Below, one piece after another: positions 11,101 through 20,876 of a stretch of DNA of 64,000 nucleotides. The notes beneath the pieces are model-generated. The model was not told the DNA's origin. It did no database searches and saw only the letters and a program-made list of their open reading frames with translations. Positions within the stretch are counted from its first letter, which is position 1. Every line of letters starts with the position of its first letter. A program made the position numbers and the translations under genes. Source of the stretch: Ophiobolus disseminans (lineage: Eukaryota > Ascomycota > Dothideomycetes > Pleosporales > Phaeosphaeriaceae); NCBI GenBank assembly GCA_010093685.1, contig MU006217.1, positions 24,911 through 88,910 of the forward strand, in the 5' to 3' direction.

Positions 11101-13660
11101 TTATGCACGCGCACTACGTCTACTTAATCGCTTATTTGTCTTAAATCGTTTATTAAATAGTGTCGGCCTAACCCGTTTTCGAACTAGAAGCTGCCGACGC
11201 GAGGGTGTTGAGTCCCTATGTTTATCCCTATCCTCGTCCCTATCCTCGTCCTTATCTTCCTCCCTATCTTTAGTCCTATTTTTATCTCTGTCCCTATTCC
11301 CGTCCTCCTCTTCACTGTCTAAACGCCTATCACTAGCGTTTCCCTCTAGTATACTAACGTCGCCTTATAACTCAAATAAATCGTTAACCTTATCGAGGGG
11401 TGCGTCGCGAGCGCCCTTATCACTAGTAGGTAACGCGGCTTCTTCTTCTGCAGATATCGACTGCTTAAGGATTATAATTTGCTAGATTGTCTGCGCAGAT
11501 AGATTGTGCCTCTAATCGCTAATAACATCCTTACTTATGTTAAAGACGCGTTTAACACTAACTTAGGCAATCTGTACTACAAGAATATTCTTCGCAACCT
11601 AGGCAAGCTAGGGGTATAACATCTTATTCTCTTTCTACTATGCTAGCACATCGAATCTATTACCCTTAAGAATAGTAGGCGTGCTTAGGTATAACTCCCC
11701 TTCTTAACGAGTTAGCCCTAGGTCGTTGTCTATGTCTATAAGAGAAGACAGGCTTAAAGTTAACACTGTACTTAACTGTAAAGGGAGGGACAGTTTGCGA
11801 AACTATTTGTTGCTATTAACTAATTGCTAAGGCGTGCTGCTAATAACAGGAGTAAACTCCTTAGCGCGTAGGGCGTCGTATTAGTTAAGGTAATCTAGAA
11901 ACTAAGTGCGGTACATGCGCTTGTCCTAGGCGTTCTATATCTTATCCTAGGCATATTATTAGCAGTTAGCTGTAATAAGAAGGTGTAATAAACGAACCTT
12001 GTAAGCTGTAAGCTTCTAAGATAGGTCTAACACAGTCGCGCAGTTGAACAGATAACCTTATACTGCCCTAGTCCTAGAGTAGTACTTTGTTAGTTTTGAA
12101 CGGCCCTTATCAGCTGCGGCCTTTACTGCCGCTAGCTATCCTGTACTGTCGGCAGGATAACACTTATCCCTAAGTTCTATAGTTATCTTATCCAAGAAGT
12201 TAAACAAGCAGTTATACATTATCTAAATGTATAGGACCTAAGGCTTCTAGTTCTCGCTAAGAAAGTTCGTAGCAATCTTAAATTTGCTTAGTAACTTAGT
12301 AATAGCGTTAAGATGTTGCTATTCTAGAACAGTTAGGCGGAGTCTCTTTAGATCTTTAGAGTCTGCATCTGCTAAGAGGTTAGAAGCACTTAGTCCGCTG
12401 TTTGCTGTCTTAAGGGCAATCTCTGCTTTAAGCTATTTGTTAATATATGCTTGCAGCTTCACCGCTCGCTTACATATATTATACGTTAAGTTCTATTAAG
12501 TTTTTATGTCTCGTATAACAGTAAGGCGTTAAATTGCAGGAATATTACGTTGTGTTGCGAGGAATCGCTTAAAGCGTTGTAGTAATTAGTCGATCGCTAT
12601 AATAAATAATGTCCTAGACAACTAGATTGACAATATAGGCGAGGCATAGGACTGTATTTTCTTTTAGGTCCTACTGTATTTTTTCTTCCTTAAGTTAAAG
12701 CTCTAAATTTTAGGTAAGCGTAGTATTGTTGCTAGCATTGTCACATGTAATTGCTAAAAGCTTAGGTGTTGTGTTTGTGCTCTAGAGCACACGCATTACT
12801 TTAGAAGCTATAGATTCCCTAGTGTAGCTGCCGCGTAGCGGCATGAAATCCAATAGCCTCTTACGGAGTTCCTATTAATTGTTAATATAATAGCTATTAA
12901 TTGCGAGGAAGCTGAGGTGGTTTGCTGCAGACTAAGCATCTAATGCAATCGACAGTTTTGTTGATCTACCTAGGTCGCTAAGGATAGCTGCCTTGGCTTC
13001 GTTAAACTGCTGCAGGAACATCTTGCGGAATTTATAACGACTAGTTATTATAGAGTTAGCGCAGAGGAAGCGGTAGAAGCGGTGAAACGAGGGACGTTTA
13101 ACTGTCTAGAACGCCTAATTGTTGTTGATTACCACGCGGACGAGTTTATAGCTAAGAGTATCTAGGGAATACGCTAAGCTAGAAGCTAGTACTCGTCTTA
13201 GTTAGTATACTAGGGACGCCCTATCTAGCGCTTCGTGGATCGGTAATTCTATGCCTCTACATACCTACGATTTGAGGTAGTTAATTAAGTGCTTTGTGCT
13301 AATAGTGTTGACTAAAGGATGTTGTAGTCCGTGACTGCAGTTAAGACAATATACATACGGGCGGCTAGTAACAGAATTCGCAGCCTCTGCGAACCTGTGC
13401 CAGACCTAGCCCGTGCGACTAGGAGAGTTCCAGCGTAGGTTAATAGAATCTAGTCGCGTGGCCTATGTAGTTTACCTCCACTATGTATCCCAGATAGCAA
13501 TAAGTGCAGCCGCGTCCGCAGATTCTGTCTCATTAACAGGGGGACGTTTAATAAGGAGGACATTCTCTCTTAATCCTCTCTTTATGTTGTGTAGGACGTG
13601 TAGCATAAGACTATTAAGCTGTTTAGGGATAGACTATCCCGCGGCCGCGACGTTAAGGAT
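11101..13660 (-). pseudogene. hAT transposase with BED zinc finger, RIP-degraded
   Basis: Minus-strand reading gives, in order, a BED-finger-like stretch (VWHRFAEAANSVTSRPYVYC, LNC, then KHLINYL) and the hAT catalytic core (KLSIALDA*SAANHLSFLAI, LAITCDNASNN, CLAYIVNLVV). A segment T**NLTYNIC follows where the family has TRWNSTY, then CATVLDLS*KLTAYK and LKGNRFDVLA**KENKMLYP. An Asp/Arg-rich acidic-basic tail ends in TAA at 11101-11103. More than 25 in-frame stops occur, nearly all where Gln or Trp is expected. One frame change lies near 12610. The 5' end is unclear. The last codons are also kept in the small copy at 9000-9185. The family cuts and pastes DNA using a DDE-type RNase-H fold; this copy cannot encode a protein. 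Confidence 0.85.
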
Positions 13661-13734
13661 AGTCGCTATACTTGTAATAAAAAGATGTGATAACTTGTTA
13701 AAGAAGTAAATTAGTAGAAGTTAATAAAGTCTGC

Positions 13735-14080
13735 AGGGTGCGTACAATTCGAAGTGCTAGAAGCTATAGAAAACACCGCGATCTGCTGTATGCGTACAAT
13801 CCTAGCGGTAGAGCTAGTCGAAGTCGCTAGAATCTTAGATATGCGTACGATTCTAGAAAATGGACTTAATATAAGTTGGAATAATCGAGGATATTCCTAT
13901 AATTCTAAGTTATAGAGTTAGTAGAAATTGGGATAATCTAGGGTATTAGTACGATAGGATTTGTTAGAATAAAGAGAAATCGCTATAGTCTGCAATGTTT
14001 GTATGCAGTAGAGTGCTAGAATAAAGAGAAATCGCCGTACTCTGCAGTATTCGTACAGTCTAGAGAGTTAGAGTCAAAAA
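13735..14080. repeat. Degenerate ~52-bp tandem repeats inside the hAT element
   Basis: TGCGTACAAT-type motifs recur at about 13739, 13791 and 13842. A TAGAATAAAGAGAAATCGC motif recurs at about 13966 and 14018. The common step is 51-52 bp. The block separates the transposase relic from the next passenger gene and contains no coding frame. Confidence 0.5.
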
Positions 14081-14341
14081 AATGTTGCAAGTTGCAGCGC
14101 TCGTCTAACTTAAGAGAGCTAACTGCTCTAGATGCTGCGGAATAAGCATTGCGTAGCAGCGTTTAGTAAACTTTGCGCTTAAGACGTTAGTGTGTTGCAA
14201 GCTGTGTTAGTCCTTGATTTTAGGGGGCGATTACTGCCTAGCTGCGCGGCTCGGTCACAAGATTTGAGATTTGCAGTAGGTTTAGACGTGATTATTGGCT
14301 GTGATTATAAGCAAACCAAACCTTTATATCTAACCTATCCG

Positions 14342-15820
14342 CTAAGCATCCCTAGCTACAGAACTCTTAGAGTTAGAGTCTAGGAAACCCTCGAACTCTA
14401 AATCTAAGCAGCCTTCGAAATCCGTCGCATTATCGTTAGCGACATTAGAGTCGTATTCATTTAGCGCATTCTTGTAGTACTTGTCAATCTCTAAATCGCA
14501 GTCGACCTCTTCCTTACACTTATTACTATTATTACCCACAACGTACGGCTTATCCCTATAAAGCAGAATGTTCTTAGAATCTACAATAGAATCTAGAATA
14601 GACTTAGGTTTAACTTAACTAGCAAAGGTTAGCAAATAGACGTGATAACTAGACGTAATAAACTTACACCTAGTCCTAATCTTGCACTATAGCTAACTCC
14701 TCCTTAGTAAGCTTATTGCAAAACTCCTCCTACTTATTCTTAGCCGCAACACTCTTAAATTTGTTAGCAGCGAGCTTCTTTAGTCTAGCCTAGTAGACGT
14801 TGCGTGTCACGGGCTGAGCCCGAAGTCACATGACTAGACTGCCAGCCTAGTCGCTTCCTTCCCTTCTGTCCCTCACCTTGCCTCAGCAGCGCGTGGACCG
14901 TGCGCGAACACAAACAACAAGAGATAGCGGCCAACTTCTCTCTTTCTCTTCATCTTGACTGTAAATAGCATCTGGACTAGGTAGCTGGAATACAGTTCCT
15001 ACAGACCGTTCACATTGCGCATGATCTTGTTAGTGACGCCACCTTTGCTATAGACTCTCTAAGTCCCACGACTATCTATAACTAGGACAACAGAGCTAAC
15101 GTTCTTAGGCGCAGTACCTAAAATCCTTGATAAGGCCTTGTAGTGGGCTCTTATGTCGATCTCGTAATTGATATCTACCTATTTCTTATAAGCCGCGATT
15201 AGCATTGTCTCTAGCCACTTAGCTACATCCTGTAAGTATATATTCATGATAAAAGGATATGATAACGAACAACTCTTGTAGTCGTTGAAGCGGGACTAAG
15301 CTAGGCTATCCTCCGCCTGCTGAAGCTCGTACTGCTGCTTAGCTAGTGTCTTCAAGTGGTACTCCGAATTCTTCTCGAGCGACTTCTTGAGCTGGTACTT
15401 AGCGGCGCGATTAGCAGCTTTAGCATTCTTAATAGCAGCCTCCTCTTCTGTGCGAAGTGCGTCGCGAGATCTTTAAGCGACAGCGTAGGTGCTGTAGCTA
15501 AGGCTACCTTTAAATAGCGCCTTGAAATTTGTAGGTCGACCTTTCTAAGAACCACCTTAACCGCGTAGCGATAGTATATAGCTAACCTCATCGTCTTTAG
15601 TCGCGAAGCCCTACTCTAGGCAGCGCTAGTTGTGATAAGAGAGTGTGATAAATACCTCTATTAGCAGCGCCTACTTATTAGCTTTAAAGTTTTCTAGAAA
15701 CTAAACTTCTAGCGGCGAGAGCAGTCCCTCTAGGCTATCGATTAGCTCTTGTTTAATAGTCGTTATCTTGTATAGTGTGATAGCGCGACGCAGTAATTAG
15801 GGTTGTTGCTAAGGTTGTAA
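14342..15820 (-). pseudogene. Unrecognised passenger gene of the hAT element (coiled-coil, Q/A/K-rich), RIP-degraded
   Basis: One minus-strand frame reads from about 15820 to about 14670 with stops only at positions that would be CAA/CAG (or TGG). Recognisable stretches are LIDSLEGLLSPLEV, DALRTEEEAAIKNAKAANRA, AKYQLKKSLEKNSEYHLKT, LAKQQYELQQAEDSLA, KWLETMLIAAY and SVVLVIDSRGT. A predicted 49-bp intron (GTAAGT...CTAACC...CTAG, about 14663-14615) then joins an acidic C-terminal part (KEEVDCDLEIDKYYKNALNE...) ending in TAG at 14342. The middle should form a coiled coil. I do not recognise the family. It lies in the element next to the H3-like gene, on the opposite strand, so the two probably shared the region near 15.85-16.6 kb as promoter space. 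Confidence 0.45.
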
Positions 15821-16679
15821 ATAGGTAAGGTGAGTACTCTCACTAAAAATGTTTCGCGCGCGTTACGTAGTCTGTGCATCCTATCCTCGCAACAAACGCG
15901 CTAGCGCACTTGCAACAATCGCTTGCCCTCTCACCGTGTTAGCCGCTCACTTGTCGCATAGTTGCAAAAATAGCCTTATCTAAAAGCGCGGGTCGATCTC
16001 TACTGTTGTATGTATTATCACATTATGTTATCACACCTCTAACGTTGCGCATTAGTTTCGAGCTAATATTACATGCTAGACCCTTAAACCACGAACACAT
16101 CGCGAATATTACCCCCTCCCTTACGTTTTCAACATTTTAACAAATAAAAGTCGCAGCGTTGCGAAAGTTGCATTATCTAACAGAGTAAGTAAAGCTCTAC
16201 TATCGCTAGGTTTATCACGTCAAATTATCACAGCGTCGCGTCTCAATACTAACAGTAAGCGTTTTGCGCTAGCACACTAATAAATCCCGCATTCACCTCA
16301 GCGGTCACCTCAGCGGTCACCTCAGCGGTCACCTTATTAATTCATATTGTGCCGTTGCACGTGGTGAGAGCGGAGACTCTTAGTACGTGCGGGGAAGTAC
16401 TAGTTGGGCAGCACGAGACAGCTTCCTGACAGGAGCCATCATCGTCATCAACACGAAACGACACCAGAAAGACACACAAGACATCAATATTATTCATTTC
16501 TGCTTCCCTACCTCACTGCACTTGTGTTCAGCCTGCTAGAGCGACGGTATAATAGGCAACTTACTCCACTCTACGGTTCAATATAAGCCATACGCCTGTT
16601 TACTAGCCAACTTTTACTCGATCGTTACCTCTCCAACCACCTCTACTACTACACCACTCCACTCAACCTCACCATAGGC
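15821..16679. promoter_or_regulatory. Region between the two divergent passenger genes of the hAT element
   Basis: Lies between the minus-strand coiled-coil relic and the plus-strand H3-like relic. It holds two of the paired TTATCAC motifs (16015 and 16212), both inside GT...CTAAC...AG contexts that could be 5'-UTR introns, and the 12-bp tandem repeat at 16294. A promoter role is inferred from position only. Confidence 0.3.
16294..16334. repeat. 12-bp tandem repeat CACCTCAGCGGT x3.4
   Basis: Three exact CACCTCAGCGGT units (16294-16329) are followed by a partial unit (CACCT). They lie in the presumed promoter region of the H3-like passenger gene and have escaped RIP-type change. Confidence 0.7.
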
Positions 16680-17536
16680 TCTTAAGCCCCTACTTCAACG
16701 CCCTCAGCAAATCTCGCGCACACCTAGCCAAACACGAATATTGAGCAACAACCCGATTAGATCGAGCCTGAGGAGAATGATAGGCTAGAGGATAGACAGA
16801 TTAATGCTGAAGGCGATGATAACTAGCCAGACGACGAACCCGCGCCATCTCCAACACGATCTAAGGCGTCCACAATCTCGAATATTGTCGTGTCTCCTAA
16901 AAAGAAAGCACCAGCAGTCGTCGCGCCACCTGCTGCTGCTGGCCCTGCTCTCTCACGTAAGCAAAAACCCGTGCTCACCGCCCGCGAGAAGCTCTAAGGC
17001 GGTGCCAAAAAGAAAGCCGGCGGCGACAGGATTAGAGCCAAGCTCGCAGCTCAGGGTGGCAAGGCGCTGAGGAAGAATTTGGCTGCGAAGGCCTCGCGTA
17101 AAGCACCAGTTTCACCTAGTGGCAAGAAGAAGCGCCGATATCGCCCTGGCAGTAAGTTATCACACTTATTTATCACGTCTCTATCCTAATTATGACACAG
17201 CTGTTGCGCTCCGAGAGATCCGGAGATACTAGAAAACCTTCGACCTACTACTCCTTAAGCTCCCGTTTTCGCGTCTTGTCCGTGAGATCACTGCGAATAT
17301 CAAACCCGGCCTTCGGTTCCAGAGGTCAGCTCTGAATGCAATGCAGGAGGCTACTGAGGCGTTTCTCATTGGCTACTTTGAGGGTAATAGATTCCCATCA
17401 TCTCACATAATAATTGCTAACATAAGTAGACTGCAATGTCAATGCTATTCACGCGAAGCGCATCACGATTCAGACGAAGGATTCACAGTTAGCGCTCAAG
17501 TACTACAAGAGGCTGGCAGGTTTTGGCGCGTTATAG
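16680..17536 (+). pseudogene. Histone H3-like gene inside hAT element, RIP-degraded
   Basis: Three coding exons are predicted: about 16680-17151, 17201-17383 and 17430-17536. Introns are 49 bp (GTAAGT...ACACAG) and 46 bp (GTAATA...GCTAAC...GTAG). Joined, they read as H3: tail GGKALRKNLAAKASRKAP, then RRYRPG|TVALREIRRY, LLLLKLPFSRLVREI, LRFQRSALNAMQEATEAFLI, GYFED, NAIHAKRITIQTKDSQLAL. An N-terminal extension of over 100 residues, rich in Asp/Glu and then Lys/Ala/Pro, precedes the tail. The loop-1 length (TANIKPGLRF) is that of ordinary H3, without the extra residues usual in CENP-A. In-frame stops at 16725, 16758, 16824, 16995 and 17230 all fit CAA/CAG-to-stop change; the start codon is not identifiable. 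The gene lies between the element's transposase and its right end, so it was carried as passenger DNA. Confidence 0.8.
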
Positions 17537-17870
17537 AGTCTGCTTACGATTTGGTTGGTCTGCTTGCAATTTGACTGCACCATTATAGGTGAAGCAATAT
17601 CAACTTGTTGCTGGTAAACTGTCTTTTATGCGTGATAACCCTCTTGCATTCCAAACTATATCTTCAGAACTCTACAAATGAAAAGTAGACTAATACATAA
17701 CCCAACTGTGACCCAGTCCGTGCGACCCAACCCTAACCACAGGTCAGTGCAACCACAACCCAACCTATACCCATACTAGCGCAAAAAATATGGGTTGGGG
17801 TTAGGTCATAGTTGGGTCATCACGTGACTGAACCCAACCCCAACCCAACCTATACCCATTTACCAGCCTA

Positions 17871-18619
17871 CGCTGTACTGTATGTAATGATGGATGAGTA
17901 ATAGACTCTAAGGGGCTTTGTGCGCGAAAAGAGTTAGACGATGCTAACACGAGCTATAGCGAACTAGGCAAAGGCTGTGCCAAGTATGACAAGGGGTAGC
18001 GTGGGGTAAAACTAATTGGCGTGCGCGAACCGGAAGCTGCAACTGCATGTGAGTGTACCACTCCTTTCAAAGTCCCAGACGATGCCCTTCTGTGCGCTCC
18101 AGCTGTTACAGCTTTGCCTGAGCTTCCCAGACAGCGCGCACCACTCCTTGACGCTGCTATAGTGCTCCGCTCGTCTGTCTCTTCAGATGGTTTGGCTCTA
18201 GGATCAGACACTGCAGAACCTGCCCACTTTGCACGTAGTACACACCACCGGATCCTGTAGCCCTCTGTAATCGGAGGAGATTGAATGTGACTCAAGAAGG
18301 TCAGCTAGATCACATGCAGTGCCAATCGATTCCTACGAGGGGTCAACCCCAAGCTCTAAGCGGACTAATACACGAAAGCCGCGTTCGGACGGAGCTCCAA
18401 ATCAGCGGGACTGTTCATGCTTACGCTCAGTAGCAGCGGAGCTATTGAATGCTATAGAACGTGACTGCTACACAGCAGGTGATGCTAAGATCATCGACAA
18501 GCACAGTGGACAGCAAGAGTCTCTCTGTTCAAAACATATCAAGCAGTATGCGAGGTGGTCGACAAGTGGCCTCATGTTCCATCGCCGTCTAGCCCTCCTA
18601 GAGCCTGCCGTGGCAGGGG
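17871..18619. other. Between hAT element and JmjC relic
   Basis: No gene that I can support. Open frames at 17954-18295 (minus) and 18319-18642 (plus) have no family features. The sequence from about 18.3 kb may be a decayed 5' part of the JmjC gene. Confidence 0.35.
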
Positions 18620-20088
18620 ATGAACCTATCCCTAACCCTTAGGGCTTCTTGCCACTATATTCGCAAAAGCGGCGTCTTTCACTTCCAGAACTTGATTTGT
18701 CGTGCTTTAAGCGTCAAGCAAAGTCACCGTTTCCAAAGGGGGAAATATATATTTCTTGATTCTTCTGCAAGCCGACCACTTCACAACGTAGCTGAGGATG
18801 CTATCTTTCTGCAAGACGTCTTAACGGAGTTAATGAGCAGAAGTCCGAAAGAGGGAACCTGGGATGAGCGAATTGTGAAGTTAATGCTACGCCTGCTTGA
18901 TTGAGCTACGCATCCCGTAACCGCTGGAAGTGATGATACGACAGAAGCATATTTCCTTTCAGGCTCTGAGGCCGAGGCACATCTCCAGCCGAATATTACG
19001 CCCCACGGCCCGATTATCACTACCCATCAGCAATCCTTTCAGTGGTCTGAGGGCAGTAGCCGTCCCATCAAGCAGTTGTTCGACCGGATGTGGAACCTCA
19101 ACAGGGAGGTCTCTGTACAGGACCCTTCGCATGCGATAGACGAGAAATCGTGTAAACAAATGACGCTCTACTATGTCCGCAAAAGTTTTCTGAACAACTC
19201 AGACAACTGTCGATTGAACTGGAAATACGTAATCCCCTTCCTCGCTTTACGCTCCCACGTTTTCTCACAGGAGAAGATTGTCAGCTCTTGAGCCAGATAC
19301 GGGACGTAGTTCTGGATGACACTACTGCACAGCGGATTTCAGCAACGGCAAAGAAGTGGAAGGAATGGAAAGATGATGAAGAGTGAATCCTGCTTGCACA
19401 AGGAGGCGCTCTAACCCTAACACATCAAGACAGCTGCGGCAAAGCGACATGGCTAACAGTTCAGGAAGGCCTTGTAGGATTTGGCTGGATATCACGCCCA
19501 ACAGAAGAAGAGAGAAGCGAGTGGAGCGAAGACCCGGTTGACTTCTCCTCAGGAAGGATACGATACGTCGTGCTTCATCCTGGGCAGACAATCTATTTTG
19601 AGCTGGGCACTATACACTTTGTTTTTTGCTTACAAAAAACCCAGACGCTGATGTTTGGAGGGCATGTTTTACGGTGGTCTCGCATACCGCTATGGATAGA
19701 CGTGCTACGGAAGCAACTCAGCTCACCAGACACGTCCAACGAAGACCTCCTGCCCCAATTAGTGCGCACGTACGTTGATGCAGTGATACAGCTCGTTAGA
19801 GATCAAGCAGAGCGAGGAATGGATGGTGGCATTGCGGACACCTTTCTCAGCCTAAAAAATGTAGGTACTCTAACAAGGATGCATGCATCAAACTTGTTAA
19901 CACACGCTAGGAGCTGTACAGGCATCCCAAATTATCTCGATCAAGGTGAGAGAGAAAGAAGTCGGAGAAGAGCATCAAATTTAAGCAATCTGTTGAGAAT
20001 GTGTGGGTTCAGTCCAGGTTGGTGGAAGGAAGGGCCGTGGTACCTTCGATGTGAGGGAGTCACGGCTGACTGTAACGTCCTTAAGTGA
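18620..20088 (+). pseudogene. JmjC-domain protein, degraded
   Basis: Frame A (18620 to about 19205) encodes EDAIFLQDVLTELMSRSPKE, then TEAYFLSGSEAEAHLQ, PHGPIITTHQQSFQWSEG and IKQLFDRMWNLNREVSVQDP. A one-base change near 19205-19215 moves it to frame B: LPRFTLPRFLTGEDCQLLSQ, a TGA at 19384-19386 where Trp is expected, GGALTLTHQDSCGKATWLTV, VGFGWISRPTEEE, QTIYFELGTIHFVF and MFGGHVLRWS. HxD (HQD near 19423) and the later His (TIHF) fit the Fe(II) ligands of a JmjC/cupin dioxygenase fold. Other stops include TGA 18902-18904. Proteins of this kind are repeated in many filamentous fungi and their substrate is unknown. Confidence 0.8.
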
Positions 20089-20304
20089 AGTTCGTGTGGC
20101 CTCTTACACGACACAACACGATAGTCAATACAATACGTTGCAGCCACCCCACCTCGTTCCTCTCCCTACTCGGTGACCTATGGTAGTCATACTACTAGAG
20201 GGACCTTGTTCCAATACAATCTATAATTTAACTTCACGTAAAGCATATGCCGATGTGTAGAACACGTTTCTAGGTCTTTACAGATAAGCTCACGCAAGCT
20301 AAAT

Positions 20305-20669
20305 TCACCCTTTAGAAGTCTGCCGTACCCAGAGCTCCTTGTATCTGCCTCCTTTCTTTAGCAACTCACTATGCGTTCCTTGCTCGATAATCTTGCCATT
20401 GTTCACTACAAGGATTGTGTTGGCTCCAACAATAGTAGAGAGACGATGCGCAACCACCAGCGTGGTTTGATCTTCAAAAATCGTGCTTATAGCGTCCTGT
20501 ATAATTGCCTCTGTTCCTGTATCCACGGCGGAGGTGGCCTCATCCAGCATTACAATCTTAGGGTTCTTGAGCAGGACTTAAGCGATGGCGATGCGCTGGG
20601 GCTCACCACCAGAGAGCTGCACTCCTCGCTCGCCGACTATTGACTTGTAATGGTTAGGGAATGACATAA
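20305..20669 (-). pseudogene. C-terminal stub of an ABC transporter (half/MDR type)
   Basis: The minus strand encodes only the end of a nucleotide-binding domain: SFPNHYKSIVGERGVQ, the signature LSGGEPQRIAIA, Walker B IVMLDEATSAVDT, switch His VVAHRLSTI, and QGTHSELLKKGGRYKELWV. An in-frame TAA at 20578-20580 stands where Arg is expected. Upstream the frame is cut exactly where the LTR begins (20670), and no more of the gene follows beyond the LTR. Closest in style to vacuolar HMT1/ATM1-like half-transporters, by the C-terminal RYKELW motif. Confidence 0.85.
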
Positions 20670-20876
20670 TGTTGCGGTGTGAGAATGCAATAAATTGAAG
20701 TGTATTGTTCTGTTGTTCTGTGCTGCTTGTGCTGCCCTCTAAAATGGGCTAGCAGCAGGGTCTGTTTACATGACGTATCTACGATACTCTTGAGGTACGA
20801 GGTGCTCAATAAGGGACGAAGCAGCGCCAGACCACCGCACGCAGCACACGTGACACACGTTCCTTAAAAACCGTCA
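20670..20876. repeat. LTR-like dispersed repeat, copy 1 (~207 bp)
   Basis: Starts TGTTGCGGTGTGAGAATG and ends AAAACCGTCA. It aligns along its whole length with 46880-47087. It sits on the truncation point of the ABC-transporter stub. No matching 5-bp duplication is present here (CATAA on the left, GAAGT on the right), so the right side was rearranged after insertion. Confidence 0.75.

Larger units (their letters stand above)
11028..17176. repeat. Dispersed paired heptamers TTATCAC-N6-TTATCAC (13-bp period)
   Basis: Two TTATCAC-like heptamers separated by exactly 6 bp occur on the plus strand at 11028/11041, 16015/16028, 16212/16225 and 17157/17170. On the minus strand (seen as GTGATAA, GTAATAA or ATGATAA) they occur at 11972/11985, 13674/13687, 14642/14655, 15246/15259 and 15632/15645. 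The small hAT copy has one at 9237/9250, the counterpart of 11028. Some sit in predicted introns (17157, 14642), some inside coding frame (15246, 15632, probably 11972), one in the subterminal region. The constant spacing despite varied context points to a DNA-level signal such as paired protein-binding half-sites. Confidence 0.7.
10791..17870. mobile_element. 7.08-kb hAT-family element with passenger genes, RIP-degraded
   Basis: Ends are TAGGCTAGTAAATAGG (10791) and CCCATTTACCAGCCTA (ending 17870). Each belongs to a 180-190 bp terminal region that also forms an end of the small copy at 8796-9861, which proves the family termini. Contents: BED/hAT transposase relic (minus), a degenerate 52-bp repeat block, an unrecognised coiled-coil gene relic (minus), and a histone H3-like gene relic (plus) ending about 150 bp inside the right terminal region. 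RIP damage is heavy in the transposase and light near the right end, where CCC runs survive. No 8-bp target duplication is seen (left flank GTTATGGA, right flank CGCTGTAC), so one side has been rearranged or the element is composite. Confidence 0.75.

Noticed and set aside
11028..17176. TTATCAC pairs as the shared 5' part of introner-like introns
   Set aside because: It fits at 17157 and 14642, but at 15246 and 15632 the coding frame runs straight through the motif and removing it would break the frame; 11028 is outside genes.
16680..17536. The H3-like gene as a CENP-A (centromere) gene
   Set aside because: Loop 1 has the ordinary H3 length and the core is closer in style to canonical H3, so CENP-A identity is not supported despite the long tail.
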